DNA of 64,000 nt from Marinomonas ostreistagni (GCF_016461785.1 NZ_JAEMUH010000008.1:1-64000), one strand, 5' to 3'; positions 1 through 11,687 are shown, numbered from the stretch's first letter. Notes: generated by a model not told the origin, from the letters alone. Program-made: numbers and translations.

Positions 1-41
1 CAGTTAAGTAGCGGGCTTTAAAATGCTCTATGGCTAAGTGC

Positions 42-3000
42 TTAGCCTAGGAACTTGCGTGCGTTTTGGAATAGACGCAACCAAGGACCTTGCTCTTGCC
101 AGCCTTCTGGTTTCCAGCTGTGTTGTACCGCACGGTAAACACGCTCTGGGTGAGGCATCATGATAGTCACTCGACCATCTTCAGATGTTAGACCAGTGAT
201 ACCTTCAGCAGAACCGTTCGGGTTGAATGGGTAACGTTCCGTTGCTTGACCGTAGTGGTCAACATACTGAAGTGCTACTTGACCATTAGCTTGAAGGATC
301 GCTTTGTGTGCATCATCACGGTATTCCGTGTGACCTTCACCGTGAGCAACCGCAATCGGCATAATCGAACCAGCCATGTCTGCAAGTAGAACAGAGTTAG
401 ACTCTTTCACTTCTACCTGAACTAGGCGTGCTTCGAACTGAGCGGATTGGTTACGTACGAACTTCGGCCAGTTTTGCGCACCTGGGATCAAGTCATGCAA
501 GTTAGACAGCATCTGACAACCGTTACACACACCTAGTGAGAAGGTTTCTTGACGGTTGAAGAATGCTTCGAACTGCTCGCGTGCACGTGTGTTAAATAGG
601 ATAGACTTCGCCCAACCTTCACCGGCACCTAGCACGTCACCGTAAGAGAAACCACCACAAGCCACTAGGCCATGGAATTCTTCTAGTGAAACACGACCAG
701 ATAGAATGTCACTCATGTGAACATCCACTGGGTTGAAGCCAGCTTTATGGAAGGCTGCCGCCATTTCCACTTGACCATTTACACCCTGCTCACGCAATAC
801 GGCCATGCGAGGTTTCGCACCAGTATTGATGTAAGGCGCTGCAACATCAGCATTGATATCGAAACTTAGCTTCGCAGATAGACCTGGATCTTTGGCATCT
901 AGCAGGTTATCGAATTCTTGCTGTGCTGATTCTGGGTTATCACGCAATGCTTGGATACGGTAACTTGTTTCAGACCAAGTACGCTGCCAAGTCACACGAT
1001 CTTGAGAAAGCACTTGCTCACCTTGGAAAGCGAAGTTCAAGGTATCGCTATCGTTTAGTGTAGCAACCGCTGTCGCAGAAACACCCGCTGCTTGGTAAGC
1101 CGCTAGGACTGCATCCACTTCGCTGTTCGCGACTTGGATTACCGCACCTAGTTCTTCGTTGAACAACGTCGCTGCTAGAGACGCTTTATCTTTCGCTACA
1201 TTTGTTAGGTCAACGTCTAGACCGATGTGGCTAGCAAACGACATTTCTGTCAGCGTTGCGAATAGACCACCGTCAGAACGGTCGTGGTAAGAAAGCAACT
1301 TACCTTCAGCGTTCAAGGCTTGAGTCGTATCAAAGAAGCCAGCCAGTACTGCTGCACTGTCAACGTCAGGTGTTGCGTTACTTACTTTGTTAAACACTTG
1401 AGCAAGTACCGAACCACCTAGACGGTTTTGACCCGCGCCAAGATCTAGAAGAATCAATTGGCTGTCAGCTTTCTTAAGCTCAGGTGTTAGCGTCTTACGA
1501 ACGTCTTCCACTGGTGCAAACGCTGAAATCACTAGAGACAATGGTGAAGTAACGGCTTTTTCTTCGCCGTCTTCTTTCCATACCGTCTTCATCGACATAG
1601 AGTCTTTACCCACAGGGATCGCGATATCCAGTGCAGGACACAGTTCCATACCTACGGCTTTAACCGTTTGGTATAGCTTCTCGTCTTCACCTGCGTGACC
1701 CGCAGCCGCCATCCAGTTTGCCGATAGCTTAATGTGGTTACGTTTGGTGATTTTCGCTGCTGCAAGGTTGGTTAGCGCCTCACCTACTGCCATGCGACCA
1801 GAGGCTGGTGCATTCAATAGTGCTGCAGGCGTACGCTCACCCATTGTCATTGCTTCACCAGTGTAGCTATCTAGTGATGAAGTCGTTACCGCAACGTCAG
1901 CTACCGGCACCTGCCATGGACCAACCATCTGGTCACGCGCCACCATACCTGTGATCGTACGGTCACCGATAGTGATCAAGAAGCTCTTAGACGCAACCGT
2001 TGGCAAGCTAAGTACGCGCTTCGCTGCTTCAGCAAGATCCAGCTCAGAACCGTCAAAGTCATCGCCTTTAACATCGGCTTTAGTCGCTTCACGGTGCATC
2101 TTAGGTGGCTTACCAAATAGTACTGACATTGGTAGGTCAACTGGGCTGTTGTCAAAGTGTGGATCTTCCACTTCCAGATGTAGTTCTTCTTTCGCTTCAC
2201 CAACCACAGCAAACGGACAACGCTCACGCTCACAGATCGCAGCGAACTCATCAATGCGGTCAGCAGGAATTGCCATGACGTAGCGTTCTTGCGATTCGTT
2301 ACACCAGATCTCTAGTGGTGACATGCCTGGTTCGTCGTTCAATACCTTTCGTAGATCGAACTTACCGCCACGCTCGCCGTCTTTTACAAGCTCTGGCAAA
2401 GCGTTAGATAGACCACCAGCACCCACGTCGTGGATGAAGCTGATTGGGTTCTTGTCACCAAGCTGCCAACAACGGTCGATTACTTCCTGACAACGACGCT
2501 CCATTTCTGGGTTGCCACGTTGCACCGAAGCGAAATCTAGATCTTCGTTACCGTCAGAAGAGGCCATAGATGATGCTGCGCCACCACCAAGACCGATCAA
2601 CATAGCAGGACCACCTAGCACGACTAGTTTAGAACCTACTTGGATCTCGTCTTTTTCAACGTGCTCACGACGGATGTTACCAATACCGCCGGCAAGCATG
2701 ATTGGCTTATGGTAACCACGCACTTCATCACCTGTAGGGCCTTCTACTTTCTGTTCGAAAGTACGGAAGTAACCTAGTAGGTTTGGACGACCAAATTCGT
2801 TGTTAAATGCCGCGCCACCGATAGGACCTTCGATCATGATGTCCAGTGGCGTCACGATACGGCTTGGCTTACCGTATTGACTTTCCCATGGTTGTTCAAA
2901 ACCAGGAAGTTTCAGGTCAGAAACCGTGTACCCTGTTAGACCCGCTTTAGGCTTCGCACCGATACCTGTCGCGCCTTCGTCACGGATCTCACCACCAGAA

Positions 3001-3938
3001 CCTGTTGCTGCACCGGCAAATGGAGCAATCGCTGTCGGGTGGTTGTGAGTTTCAACCTTCATCAAAATGTCGATGTTCTCTTGCGAGAAATCGTATTCAC
3101 GAGTTTCAGAGTTCGGGAAGAAACGACCTGCTTTGTGGCCTTCCATCACCGCAGCGTTGTCTTTGTAAGCTGACAACGTGCCATCTGGGTTGTGCTCGTG
3201 TGTGTTCTTGATCATCTTGAACAAAGAACGCTCTTGTTCTTCGCCATCGATTGTCCAAGAAGCGTTAAAGATCTTGTGACGACAGTGTTCAGAGTTCGCT
3301 TGAGCAAACATCATTAGCTCTACGTCATTTGGGTTACGGCCCAATTCTTTGAATGACTCTACCAAGTAGTCAATTTCGTCTTCCGCCAAAGCTAGACCAA
3401 GCTTTTGGTTAGCTTCTACCAATGCATCGCGGCCGCCGCCTAGCACATCCACGCTGGTCATTGGTGCTGGTGTTGCATGACTGAACATTGTTTCCGCTAC
3501 CGCTACATCTAACAGTACGCTTTCAGTCATACGGTCATGAAGTAGTGCTGCGACTTCACCACGTTGTACATCAGACAATGCTTCATTTGCATGCACAAAG
3601 TACTGAACACCACGCTCAACACGCTCGACTAACTCAAGACCACAGTTATGCAGGATATCCGTTGCTTTAGAAGACCATGGAGAGATGGTACCTAGACGAG
3701 GTACTACCAAAACGTAGTTATCAGATACTTGAATCGGCGCAGACTTAGCCCCGTAAGTCAGAGCCTGTTCTAACACCGCTTGTTGCTCTGATGTCAGTGC
3801 CTGACCTGACTTTAGCTCAACAAAATGTAGAAACTGGGCATCGATATCTGTGATGGATGGATGCAGATCTTGTAGACCTGCTAAAAGCTTAGCTTTGCGA
3901 AACGCAGAAAGCGCTGCGGAACCATGCAGAGTCAGCAT
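42..3938 (-). CDS. purL: Phosphoribosylformylglycinamidine synthase
   Basis: Large single-chain FGAM synthase (1298 aa, the usual length in gammaproteobacteria). It performs the ATP- and glutamine-dependent fourth step of purine biosynthesis. The N-terminus ([19 protein letters not shown]) matches the family start. The central AIR-synthase-like halves contain the [11 protein letters not shown] motif. The C-terminal glutaminase domain, from about residue 1040, has the nucleophile Cys in GVCNGCQ and a PHPERV motif carrying the His/Glu. It is transcribed alone; the 104 bp upstream separate it from tadA. No odd residues were noticed. Confidence 0.98.
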   Translation of the reverse strand: MLTLHGSAALSAFRKAKLLAGLQDLHPSITDIDAQFLHFVELKSGQALTSEQQAVLEQALTYGAKSAPIQVSDNYVLVVPRLGTISPWSSKATDILHNCGLELVERVERGVQYFVHANEALSDVQRGEVAALLHDRMTESVLLDVAVAETMFSHATPAPMTSVDVLGGGRDALVEANQKLGLALAEDEIDYLVESFKELGRNPNDVELMMFAQANSEHCRHKIFNASWTIDGEEQERSLFKMIKNTHEHNPDGTLSAYKDNAAVMEGHKAGRFFPNSETREYDFSQENIDILMKVETHNHPTAIAPFAGAATGSGGEIRDEGATGIGAKPKAGLTGYTVSDLKLPGFEQPWESQYGKPSRIVTPLDIMIEGPIGGAAFNNEFGRPNLLGYFRTFEQKVEGPTGDEVRGYHKPIMLAGGIGNIRREHVEKDEIQVGSKLVVLGGPAMLIGLGGGAASSMASSDGNEDLDFASVQRGNPEMERRCQEVIDRCWQLGDKNPISFIHDVGAGGLSNALPELVKDGERGGKFDLRKVLNDEPGMSPLEIWCNESQERYVMAIPADRIDEFAAICERERCPFAVVGEAKEELHLEVEDPHFDNSPVDLPMSVLFGKPPKMHREATKADVKGDDFDGSELDLAEAAKRVLSLPTVASKSFLITIGDRTITGMVARDQMVGPWQVPVADVAVTTSSLDSYTGEAMTMGERTPAALLNAPASGRMAVGEALTNLAAAKITKRNHIKLSANWMAAAGHAGEDEKLYQTVKAVGMELCPALDIAIPVGKDSMSMKTVWKEDGEEKAVTSPLSLVISAFAPVEDVRKTLTPELKKADSQLILLDLGAGQNRLGGSVLAQVFNKVSNATPDVDSAAVLAGFFDTTQALNAEGKLLSYHDRSDGGLFATLTEMSFASHIGLDVDLTNVAKDKASLAATLFNEELGAVIQVANSEVDAVLAAYQAAGVSATAVATLNDSDTLNFAFQGEQVLSQDRVTWQRTWSETSYRIQALRDNPESAQQEFDNLLDAKDPGLSAKLSFDINADVAAPYINTGAKPRMAVLREQGVNGQVEMAAAFHKAGFNPVDVHMSDILSGRVSLEEFHGLVACGGFSYGDVLGAGEGWAKSILFNTRAREQFEAFFNRQETFSLGVCNGCQMLSNLHDLIPGAQNWPKFVRNQSAQFEARLVQVEVKESNSVLLADMAGSIMPIAVAHGEGHTEYRDDAHKAILQANGQVALQYVDHYGQATERYPFNPNGSAEGITGLTSEDGRVTIMMPHPERVYRAVQHSWKPEGWQEQGPWLRLFQNARKFLG

Positions 3939-4042
3939 GTCGAGTTTTGCCTCATGTGGTAGTTTGGGGAAAAATTTGCGCGTATTTTAAATCATTGGGG
4001 CGTTTTGAAGCCAGCATAGTCTGCTTAATATGACGACTTTCC

Positions 4043-4579
4043 TTACTCAGTATCGTCAACTTGCGCTTTAGCTTGTTGTTTTAAGCGCTTTTTTTGCTCA
4101 CGACGATATTGAAAAAAGTTTGAGAGCTGTGAGCTTGCTTGCTCCGCTAGCACACCTCCCGATGACTCTACTCGATGATTCAGGAAAGGATGAGAGAAAA
4201 ATCGCTGCTGACTTTCAATAACACCGCTCTTTGGTTCTGTCGCGCCATAGACCACACGAGCAATACGACTGTGCACAATCGCGCCAGCACACATGGAGCA
4301 AGGTTCCAATGTGACGTATAGAGTGGCTTCTGGCAAACGGTAATTATTGACGTTTCTACAAGCATCCCGAATCGCCTGAATCTCCGCATGAGCGGTCGGG
4401 TCACAAGTATGAATAGGTGAGTTAAAGCCTTGACCAATAATCTTTCCATTCAGCACGATGATAGCTCCGACAGGAATTTCACTTTCCGCTTCTGCTCTCA
4501 TTGCTAATTCTAGGGCTTTCGCCATCCAATACGCATCAATCTCTGCTTGAGAATGACTCGGGTCTATTGCACTCGGCAT
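4043..4579 (-). CDS. tadA: tRNA-specific adenosine deaminase
   Basis: Zinc deaminase that converts A34 to inosine in tRNA-Arg(ACG). The HAE motif near residue 63 (zinc ligand plus proton-shuttling Glu) and PCSMC near residue 93 (two Cys zinc ligands) are both present. I chose the ATG at 4579 because AGGAG lies about 8 nt upstream of it. A longer frame to 4633 adds 18 residues unlike the family and would run into the start of the divergent CBS gene. The product is 178 aa, with a basic, Lys/Arg/Gln-rich C-terminal tail. The tadA-purL order is frequent in this group. Confidence 0.95.
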   Translation of the reverse strand: MPSAIDPSHSQAEIDAYWMAKALELAMRAEAESEIPVGAIIVLNGKIIGQGFNSPIHTCDPTAHAEIQAIRDACRNVNNYRLPEATLYVTLEPCSMCAGAIVHSRIARVVYGATEPKSGVIESQQRFFSHPFLNHRVESSGGVLAEQASSQLSNFFQYRREQKKRLKQQAKAQVDDTE

Positions 4580-4627
4580 TTCAAATCTCCTACACTCAAG
4601 AAAACTATTATACAAGGAGTTTGAAGC

Positions 4628-5038
4628 GTGCAAACTGTAGCTGATTTAATGATTACCAATTTAGTCACTCTTAAAGAAAGCGACTCAATGGCCAAAGCAA
4701 AAGCTCTGATGGCAGAAAAGAACATTCGAAACCTGCCAGTCGTTAATGATGAAGGCGCCTGCTTAGGTATGCTCACACAAAGAGAATACCTAAAACACGC
4801 ATTTTATTTAGTGAGCCAGTTCGGCACCCAACAGCTCACAAAAAAAGAGGAACAGACACCTGTACGCAATGCCATGAACAAAGACATACTTAGTATTGAA
4901 CCAGGTATGTCGTTAAAAGCAGCGGCGGAATTCTTCATTGAAAACAAGTACGGTAGTTTACCTGTTGTTGAACACGATAAGCTTGTTGGAATTCTAAGCC
5001 CTGTAGACTTTGTGAAACTTGCTCATAGCATGCTATAG
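4628..5038 (+). CDS. CBS-domain pair protein
   Basis: Stand-alone protein of 136 aa made of two CBS motifs (about residues 1-60 and 75-136), a fold that usually binds adenine nucleotides such as AMP, ATP or SAM. The start is GTG at 4628, with AAGGAG at 4614-4619 and 8 nt spacing. It has no catalytic domain, so it probably acts as a small nucleotide sensor or a regulatory partner; the partner cannot be read from the context. It is divergent from tadA with only 48 bp between the two starts, and ends at a bidirectional terminator shared with the cold-shock gene. Confidence 0.85.
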   Translation: MQTVADLMITNLVTLKESDSMAKAKALMAEKNIRNLPVVNDEGACLGMLTQREYLKHAFYLVSQFGTQQLTKKEEQTPVRNAMNKDILSIEPGMSLKAAAEFFIENKYGSLPVVEHDKLVGILSPVDFVKLAHSML

Positions 5039-5054
5039 AGCTTTAATTTGAAGA

Positions 5055-5085
5055 TAAAAAAACCAGCACTGGCTGGTTTTTTTGA
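5055..5085. terminator. Bidirectional intrinsic terminator
   Basis: The inverted repeat AACCAGC (5061-5067) / GCTGGTT (5072-5078) has a 4-nt loop and is flanked by an A-run on the left and a T-run on the right. It can therefore stop transcription from the CBS gene (+) and from the cold-shock gene (-), which converge here. Confidence 0.88.
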
Positions 5086-5093
5086 GATAGATA

Positions 5094-5324
5094 TCAAATA
5101 TCTGCTGTTGGTCTTTTCTCTAAAATAACATCAGCGGCTTGCGTACCAAAATCCGTTTCCGTGATGGAAAAGCTAACAGACTGTCCTTTCTTCAAGGTTT
5201 TATGACCTTCAGACATTATCGCTTTATAATGCACAAACACATCAGGCTGATCATCGCGCTTAATAAAGCCAACCCCCTTTGTGTCGTTAAACCAGCGTAC
5301 CTTACCGAAAAAACGCTCTGTCAT
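5094..5324 (-). CDS. Cold-shock domain protein
   Basis: A 76-aa single OB-fold cold-shock domain. The RNP1-like stretch KGVGFIKR and RNP2-like VFVHY, which line the single-stranded nucleic-acid surface, are both visible. The family binds mRNA/ssDNA and melts structure. It differs from canonical CspA in starting MTERFFGKVRWFND and in its C-terminal LEKRPTADI extension, so I give no csp letter. It sits alone between valS and a bidirectional terminator. Confidence 0.9.
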   Translation of the reverse strand: MTERFFGKVRWFNDTKGVGFIKRDDQPDVFVHYKAIMSEGHKTLKKGQSVSFSITETDFGTQAADVILEKRPTADI

Positions 5325-5392
5325 TGACCACCTCTTGTTATTTTTTTAAGCCAACCACTCAGGTGACGCCAACGCCACCTGAGCGTACTAGA

Positions 5393-8176
5393 TTACAGCG
5401 ACTCGATGCTTGTTTTTTGCTCTTCAAGCCTCGCGACAACCGACTTTAAGTCTTCACACTTCGCTTTTTCTTTCTCAACAACTGCCGCAGGTGCTTTTGC
5501 TACGAAAGATTCATTTCCAAGCTTACCTTCAATACGCTGAAGGTCCTTACTCGCTTTGTCGATTTCTTTTTGCAAACGTGCAAGCTCTGCTTCTTTATCG
5601 ATCAGACCAGCCATTGGTACCAATACTTCCATCTCACCGACTAGCGCAGTCGCAGACATTGGTGCTTCAGCGCCAGCTTCAAGCCAATTGATCGACTCAA
5701 TCTTCGCAAGTTTCTGTAGGAAAGCTAAGTTAGCCTCCATGCGCGCTTTGTCTTGCGCGGAGCCATTACGGAAGAAAATCTCCAACGGCTTAGACGGAGC
5801 AATATTCATCTCACCACGGATATTACGAACGCCTTCAATAACGCCTTTTAACCATTCCACATCAGCTTCTGCTTCTACATCAATCTTAGAAGTCTCTGTT
5901 TCAGGGAACGTTTGCGTCATAACAGTTTCGCCCGTTTGACCCGCTAGCGGAGCAACACGCTGCCAGATTTCCTCTGTAATGAACGGCATCATTGGGTGTG
6001 CAAGACGAAGGAATGCTTCCAATACACGAACCAATGTACTACGAGTGCCAGCAAGCTGTGCTGGCGTTGCATTTTCATCCCAAAGCACTGGTTTCGACAG
6101 CTCTAGATACCAGTCACAGTACTCATGCCACATGAATTCATAGATAGCTTGCGCCGCCAAATCAAAACGGTGTGTGTCGTAAGCTTTATTTACCGCATCT
6201 TCCGCATGCTGCAAACGCGAAATGATCCACTTATCCGCTAGAGACAACTCAACTTCGCCACCGTTCTGCGCACAGTCGTTACCTTCTGTGTTCATTAATA
6301 CGTAACGAGCTGCGTTCCAAATCTTGTTACAGAAGTTGCGGTAACCTTCTAAGCGGTTTAGGTCGAACTTAATATCACGACCACCCGATGCGAGCGAGCA
6401 CAGAGTAAAGCGCAATGCATCAGTACCGTATGCAGGCATACCTTCTGGGTAAGCCTCACGAGTGTTTTTCTCAACTTTTTCCGCCAAGCGTGGTTGCATC
6501 ATACCGTAAGTACGTTTTGCAACCAGCGCATCTAGGTCGATACCATTGATCAAATCCAATGGATCGATCACGTTACCTTTTGACTTAGACATTTTGTCGC
6601 CACGTTCATCACGGATCAAACCAGTGATGTAAACGGTTTTAAACGGCACTTTGTTAGTGAACTTCAGGGTCATCATGATCATACGAGCAACCCAGAAGAA
6701 AATGATGTCGAAACCTGTTACCAGAACATCAGACTCACCGAACAGGTCTAGATCTTCCGTTTGCTCAGGCCAACCTTGTGTTGCAAAGGTCCATAGCGCG
6801 GAAGAGAACCAAGTATCTAGTACATCTTCATCTTGAGTCAGTTCAAGGTCAGCCGCTAGATTGTACTTAGTACGAACAGTCGCTTCGTCTTGACCTACAT
6901 AGAAGTTACCTTCTGCGTCATACCACGCAGGGATTTGGTGCCCCCACCAAAGTTGACGAGAGATACACCAATCTTGTAGATCACGCATCCAAGCAAAGTA
7001 GGTGTTTTCCCACTGCTTTGGTACGAATTGAATGTCGCCATTCTCAACCGCTTCGATCGCTGGCTTAGCCAATGATTCAACCGCTACGTACCATTGATTA
7101 GTCAGGTATGGTTCAACCACTGTGTTACCACGTTCACTGCGCGGCACCTTAAGCTTGTGGTCATCAATCTTCTCAAGCAGGCCTAGCTCTTCGAAATCTT
7201 TAACAATGACTTTACGAGCATCGAAACGATCAAGGCCACGGTATTTTTCTGGTGCGTCGTTATTAATTGCCGCATCATCAGTGAAGATGTTTAGCATTGG
7301 CAGATCGTGACGCTTACCCACTTCGTAGTCATTGAAATCGTGGGCAGGGGTGATTTTCACACAGCCTGTACCAAATTCTTTGTCTACGTATTCATCAGCA
7401 ATAATTGGAATACGACGATCAACTAACGGCAATAGAATTTCTTTACCTACTAAATCAGCATAACGCTCATCATCTGGAGCAACGGCTACAGCAGAGTCAC
7501 CTAGCATGGTTTCTGGACGCGTTGTCGCCACAACAATGTAATCTTTGCCGTCCGCTGTTTTCACGCCGTCAGCTAGCGGGTAACGGAAGTGCCACATAAA
7601 GCCATTTTCTTCTTCTGACAATACTTCTAGGTCAGAGATGGCTGTGTGTAATTTTGGATCCCAGTTAACAAGACGCTGACCACGATAAATAATGCCTTCG
7701 TCGTATAAACGAACGAAAACTTCTTGAACCGCAGCAGACATACCTGGGTCCATAGTGAAGCGTTCTTTACTCCAATCTACAGAATCACCCAAGACACGCA
7801 TTTGATCAGAGATTGTACCGCCTGATTGACCTTTCCACTCCCAGACTTTCTCTAGGAATTTTTCACGGCCTAGCTCAGTACGCGTTTGGTTTTGCGCTGC
7901 CAATTGACGTTCAACTACCATCTGAGTCGCGATACCCGCGTGGTCGCTACCTGGCTGCCATAATGTGCGTTTACCTTGCATACGTGCACGACGAATCATG
8001 GCATCCATCAAACTATGCTGGAACGCATGGCCCATGTGTAGGCTACCCGTGACGTTTGGCGGTGGAATCATGATAGAAAACGGTGTGCCGTCACCCTTAG
8101 GGGCGAAGTAATTATTTTCTTCCCAGCGCGTATAAATTGGCTGTTCGATACTCTGAGGTTGGTAAGTCTTTTCCAT
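5393..8176 (-). CDS. valS: Valyl-tRNA synthetase
   Basis: Class I aminoacyl-tRNA synthetase of 927 aa that charges tRNA-Val, with CP1 editing to remove mischarged threonine. The HIGH-type motif is HMGHA at about residue 47 and the KMSKS loop is at about 528. An anticodon-binding domain follows. The last ~65 residues form the valine-specific C-terminal coiled coil ([19 protein letters not shown] region). It lies 86 bp downstream of a hypothetical gene read in the same direction and is probably cotranscribed with it. Confidence 0.98.
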   Translation of the reverse strand: MEKTYQPQSIEQPIYTRWEENNYFAPKGDGTPFSIMIPPPNVTGSLHMGHAFQHSLMDAMIRRARMQGKRTLWQPGSDHAGIATQMVVERQLAAQNQTRTELGREKFLEKVWEWKGQSGGTISDQMRVLGDSVDWSKERFTMDPGMSAAVQEVFVRLYDEGIIYRGQRLVNWDPKLHTAISDLEVLSEEENGFMWHFRYPLADGVKTADGKDYIVVATTRPETMLGDSAVAVAPDDERYADLVGKEILLPLVDRRIPIIADEYVDKEFGTGCVKITPAHDFNDYEVGKRHDLPMLNIFTDDAAINNDAPEKYRGLDRFDARKVIVKDFEELGLLEKIDDHKLKVPRSERGNTVVEPYLTNQWYVAVESLAKPAIEAVENGDIQFVPKQWENTYFAWMRDLQDWCISRQLWWGHQIPAWYDAEGNFYVGQDEATVRTKYNLAADLELTQDEDVLDTWFSSALWTFATQGWPEQTEDLDLFGESDVLVTGFDIIFFWVARMIMMTLKFTNKVPFKTVYITGLIRDERGDKMSKSKGNVIDPLDLINGIDLDALVAKRTYGMMQPRLAEKVEKNTREAYPEGMPAYGTDALRFTLCSLASGGRDIKFDLNRLEGYRNFCNKIWNAARYVLMNTEGNDCAQNGGEVELSLADKWIISRLQHAEDAVNKAYDTHRFDLAAQAIYEFMWHEYCDWYLELSKPVLWDENATPAQLAGTRSTLVRVLEAFLRLAHPMMPFITEEIWQRVAPLAGQTGETVMTQTFPETETSKIDVEAEADVEWLKGVIEGVRNIRGEMNIAPSKPLEIFFRNGSAQDKARMEANLAFLQKLAKIESINWLEAGAEAPMSATALVGEMEVLVPMAGLIDKEAELARLQKEIDKASKDLQRIEGKLGNESFVAKAPAAVVEKEKAKCEDLKSVVARLEEQKTSIESL

Positions 8177-8262
8177 TATGGTGTCTTAAAGCTCTTGGAT
8201 GGCAAAATTAAAGTTGTGGGAATTATAACGCTTACATGGCGACCGAGAAAGTCAACAAACTA

Positions 8263-8712
8263 TTAAGAACGCTTGCCTTGCTCAATTTCCAGTAGAACTT
8301 CTGAAACCAGTTCCGGCAAACGCTTTTCAAGCACTCTTCTTATCGCATTTTCAATAAGTTGCTTAGACGCGAAGATGTCAGTTTCATTCCTTGTCTCCGC
8401 AAGATCTATAGAAGGTTTATGCTGATTATCAGGAGTAGATTCATCAGATTTCTTGAGTGTGGCATCTGTTAAAGTGGATACTTTTTCAAAAACAGCATCA
8501 GCAACCTGATTTTCAGTGGGCTCAAGGTCAGAACTATCCCTAAATAAGGACTTCTTTAAATGAGTTTCTTGACTAACAGGCGTTGAGACATCGTCATCTC
8601 CTACAACATCCATAAGAATAGGAATGTCATCTTTATTACGTAGCGCTGCCGTCAAAACCGTTTCATCTGGTTCTGACAAATACATTTGAGCATCAGAAAG
8701 CACATCAGACAT
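8263..8712 (-). CDS. Hypothetical protein at the holC position, acidic, with conserved C-terminal helix
   Basis: About 149 aa, with no family I can name confidently. It begins with an acidic region holding a DDIPILMDVV motif, an 'IPxLxxVV' motif seen in several proteobacterial hypotheticals. A low-complexity Ser/Asp/Thr/Lys linker follows. The amphipathic C-terminal helix (LIENAIRRVLEKRLPELVSEV) resembles, by eye only, the C-terminal helix of PopZ/DUF2497 proteins. Many gammaproteobacteria have holC (DNA polymerase III chi) between pepA and valS; this protein does not resemble HolC. The start is uncertain: ATG at 8712 and TTG at 8724 both lack a clear ribosome-binding site. Confidence 0.6.
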   Translation of the reverse strand: MSDVLSDAQMYLSEPDETVLTAALRNKDDIPILMDVVGDDDVSTPVSQETHLKKSLFRDSSDLEPTENQVADAVFEKVSTLTDATLKKSDESTPDNQHKPSIDLAETRNETDIFASKQLIENAIRRVLEKRLPELVSEVLLEIEQGKRS

Positions 8713-8932
8713 AAAAAACCACAAACAACTTATGTAAAGGGCGCATCAGAATCAACCACACGCCCAACCACAACAATCTAATTGTACAACTTTCGCACTG
8801 ACGTCCATAAAAGTCCACCCTATCTCACACAAGAGCCAATTAACTTTAACTATACCCAGCCAAGATATACGAAAGGATACAGAGAACTCCTATTTACCTA
8901 TACAACAAATGTTTACAGACATACCAAACTAA

Positions 8933-8966
8933 AAAGCCCTGTCGTAAGTGATCACAACAGGGCTTT
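8933..8966 (-). terminator. Intrinsic terminator after pepA
   Basis: The perfect 10-bp stem AAAGCCCTGT (8933-8942) / ACAGGGCTTT (8957-8966) is followed on the minus strand by a T-run. It begins 20 bp beyond the pepA stop codon. The rest of the gap (8713-8932) is AT-rich and presumably holds the promoter for the hypothetical gene and valS. I could not pick out convincing -35/-10 boxes. Confidence 0.85.
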
Positions 8967-8985
8967 CATGGGTTGAATTAACTCT

Positions 8986-10443
8986 CTAGTTTACTTTGCT
9001 TAATAAGTACTGAGTCAACAAACCTACCGGACGACCACTCGCACCTTTTGCTGCACCGCCAGTCCATGCTGTACCTGCAATGTCCAAGTGTGCCCATGGA
9101 TAGCTTTCAGTGAAACGAGACAAGAAACATGCCGCCGTTACCGAGCCCGCCTCAGGACCGCCAATGTTACCCATATCCGCAAAATTACTGTCTAACTGCT
9201 GCTGGTACTCTTCATCTAGCGGCATCTGCCATAGTTTATCGGCAGCATCTTTGCCCGCTGCTTTTAAGGCATCCGCTACTTCTTGCTTGTTGGCATACAT
9301 ACCCGTGTTCACACTACCAAGCGCCACAATACACGCACCAGTTAGAGTTGCGATATCAACGACTGACTGAGGTTTAAAGCGTTCAATGTAAGTCAATGCA
9401 TCACACAAAACCAAACGACCTTCCGCATCTGTGTTTAATACTTCAACCGTCTTGCCTGACATAGTTTTCACGATGTCACCGGGTTTCGTTGCACGACCAC
9501 TTGGCATGTTCTCAGCCGCAGCAATCACAGCCGTGAAGTTCAATGCAGGCTTAAGCTCACAGATGGCTTTCATCGTACCAAACACACTTGCCGCACCGCA
9601 CATGTCGTACTTCATTTCATCCATCTTCGCACCTGGCTTCAATGAAATACCACCTGTATCAAAGGTAATGCCTTTGCCTAGCAATACATGCGGCGCTTCG
9701 TCTTCTTTACCGCCACGGTAATGCATGACGATTAGGTAACTTGGCTGATCGCTACCTCGACCAACAGACAGTAGACAGTGCATGCCCAGGTCGTCCATTT
9801 TGGTTTCGTCTAGCAATTCGATCTCGATGTCGTAATCTTCTCCTAACTGCTGAGCTTTTGAAGCAAGGTAAGCTGGCGTACAAACGTTGCCTGGCAAATT
9901 ACCTAACTGGCGAGTAAAGGCAGAACCCGCAGCCGTCGCTACACCAACTTTAAGTGCATCTTCATTTGCGCCTTCGATTAACAACGTTTCAACTTTATTG
10001 ACTTTCTCCGCATCAGATTGCTTGAAGCCTAAGAACTCATAAAACGCTTCGTTTAACCATTGAGCTAGAAGCGTTACTACATTGTCAGCACTGCGTTCTT
10101 TCACAGTCAGAGCACTTGCTGCAACGGCAACTGTCGCATACGGTAGCGATTTAATTTGACTACCAACCGCTGCTGCCACTTTTTTAACATTCATGTCAGT
10201 CAGTGCATCTTTACCTGTTCCAACCAGTAATAACGATGGTTGACCTTCTACAACACTTGGCAATAGAAGTGTTTGAGCAACTGAACCTTTGAAAACGCTT
10301 TGTTCGCGTAGCGCGGTAATTTGACCATTAACTTTTTCGTCCGCTTGAGCCGTTGCTGCTGGCAATACACCTTCACTTGGAACAAAAACGACAAGCAGGT
10401 CAGCTTGAACATCAGCAACATTGTTGAACAATTCTGTTTTCAT
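8986..10443 (-). CDS. pepA: Cytosol (leucyl) aminopeptidase, M17 family
   Basis: Manganese/zinc aminopeptidase that removes N-terminal residues, especially leucine, in the cytoplasm. In several gammaproteobacteria it also binds DNA at carAB control regions and in Xer recombination. The family signature NTDAEGRL is at about residue 338, and the metal-binding GKGITFDTGGISLK region precedes it. I chose ATG at 10443 (MKTELFNNV, 485 aa) because GGATGGGA lies directly upstream. A TTG start at 10461 would add six residues. It is divergent from lptF. Confidence 0.96.
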   Translation of the reverse strand: MKTELFNNVADVQADLLVVFVPSEGVLPAATAQADEKVNGQITALREQSVFKGSVAQTLLLPSVVEGQPSLLLVGTGKDALTDMNVKKVAAAVGSQIKSLPYATVAVAASALTVKERSADNVVTLLAQWLNEAFYEFLGFKQSDAEKVNKVETLLIEGANEDALKVGVATAAGSAFTRQLGNLPGNVCTPAYLASKAQQLGEDYDIEIELLDETKMDDLGMHCLLSVGRGSDQPSYLIVMHYRGGKEDEAPHVLLGKGITFDTGGISLKPGAKMDEMKYDMCGAASVFGTMKAICELKPALNFTAVIAAAENMPSGRATKPGDIVKTMSGKTVEVLNTDAEGRLVLCDALTYIERFKPQSVVDIATLTGACIVALGSVNTGMYANKQEVADALKAAGKDAADKLWQMPLDEEYQQQLDSNFADMGNIGGPEAGSVTAACFLSRFTESYPWAHLDIAGTAWTGGAAKGASGRPVGLLTQYLLSKVN

Positions 10444-10571
10444 ATTTCCCATCCAATTCAATAATCTTTCTAAAATACTGGCTACCTACGGCAACTATCG
10501 AGATAATACTGGCCGTTTAATTTTTAGTAGCGATCACCTGAAGTCACGCTAGAACTCCAGTAGAGGTTCCT

Positions 10572-11687
10572 TTGAAACTATTCAGATACTTGGCTAAAGA
10601 AGTGTTGGTGTCAACCGCAGCAGTGACCCTCATCTTACTTCTTGTCATTTTAAGTGGACGCATCTTTAACTATTTAGGTCGCGTCGCAGATGGCAGAATG
10701 AGCTTTGACTTCCTTTTTATATTATTGGGTCTACATATCCCAAGCTTCATTCAAGTCATTTTACCTTTGGCTTTTTTCCTTTCACTATTATTAGCATATG
10801 GTCGTTTATATATTGAGAATGAAATGTCCATTCTATTTGCAAGCGGCATCAGCAAACTCAAGCTGGCAGGATACACCTTGGGTATTGCATTTTTTATTAC
10901 AGTACTGTCTGCTGCCATCAACTTCTGGATATCGCCTAGCTTTGAATATAAGGCGCAAGAAATCACCCAAGAACAAGACAAGCTAACCGCCTTTGATTTT
11001 CTTCAACCAGGCAAGTTTGAAGGGCATGGCCAACGAGCGACCTACATCGAACGATTTACGGCTGATGAGGACTGGATGGAAAACTTATTTATTTCAGATG
11101 TCAGCCAAAAATCCAAACAGTATGTACCATCTCAAACATTAGCTCAGTACGGAGAGTTGGTGCGTTTCCCTGAACACGACGGTCTACAATATTTAGTATT
11201 AAAAAATGGAGTCCGCTATGAAGGCAAACCCGGAACAGGGAACTACAGCATTACTACGTTTGATACGTACGCTATTAGAATAGAAGATTCTCCATCTGGC
11301 GATATTACAGATGAGAAAGCTCAACCTACTTTAAAGCTTTTACAGTCCAACGAACCCAAACTGGTCGCTGAACTACATTGGCGTATTGGGTTAGTCATTA
11401 TCGTCCCTATCCTTGCTGTGATTGGCTTATCTCTAAGTCAGGTTAACCCTAGACAGGGACGCTTCTTTAAGATGCTACCTGCTATTATCTTGCTTATTAC
11501 CTACCTTGGCCTACTCATTTGGGGACGTACTGCACTTGAAAAACAAATTATTCCACTATCACTAGGGATGTGGTGGGTGCATGGCATTTTCGCTCTTATT
11601 GCTGCATATACGTTTATGATGTTTAACCAAGTCTTTTCTAGGAAAGCCGCCAAACTACCCAACTTAAACGGAGATTCGAATGCGTAA
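10572..11687 (+). CDS. lptF: LPS export ABC transporter permease LptF
   Basis: Inner-membrane permease of the LptB2FG complex, which extracts lipopolysaccharide and drives it along the LptC-A-D bridge. At 371 aa it is family length. It has six transmembrane segments (three before and three after) around a periplasmic beta-jellyroll domain at about residues 130-260. The start is TTG at 10572, with AGAGGT just upstream. Its last 8 bp overlap lptG, so the two subunits are translationally coupled. Confidence 0.95.
   Translation: MKLFRYLAKEVLVSTAAVTLILLLVILSGRIFNYLGRVADGRMSFDFLFILLGLHIPSFIQVILPLAFFLSLLLAYGRLYIENEMSILFASGISKLKLAGYTLGIAFFITVLSAAINFWISPSFEYKAQEITQEQDKLTAFDFLQPGKFEGHGQRATYIERFTADEDWMENLFISDVSQKSKQYVPSQTLAQYGELVRFPEHDGLQYLVLKNGVRYEGKPGTGNYSITTFDTYAIRIEDSPSGDITDEKAQPTLKLLQSNEPKLVAELHWRIGLVIIVPILAVIGLSLSQVNPRQGRFFKMLPAIILLITYLGLLIWGRTALEKQIIPLSLGMWWVHGIFALIAAYTFMMFNQVFSRKAAKLPNLNGDSNA

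Noticed and set aside
3939..4042. Possible PurR-type operator before purL
   Set aside because: ACGCGCAAATTTTTCCCC is only loosely palindromic and differs from the PurR box at several positions.
8782..8976. 64-codon ORF in the pepA-hypothetical gap
   Set aside because: It runs through the pepA terminator hairpin, has no ribosome-binding site and looks like a chance frame.
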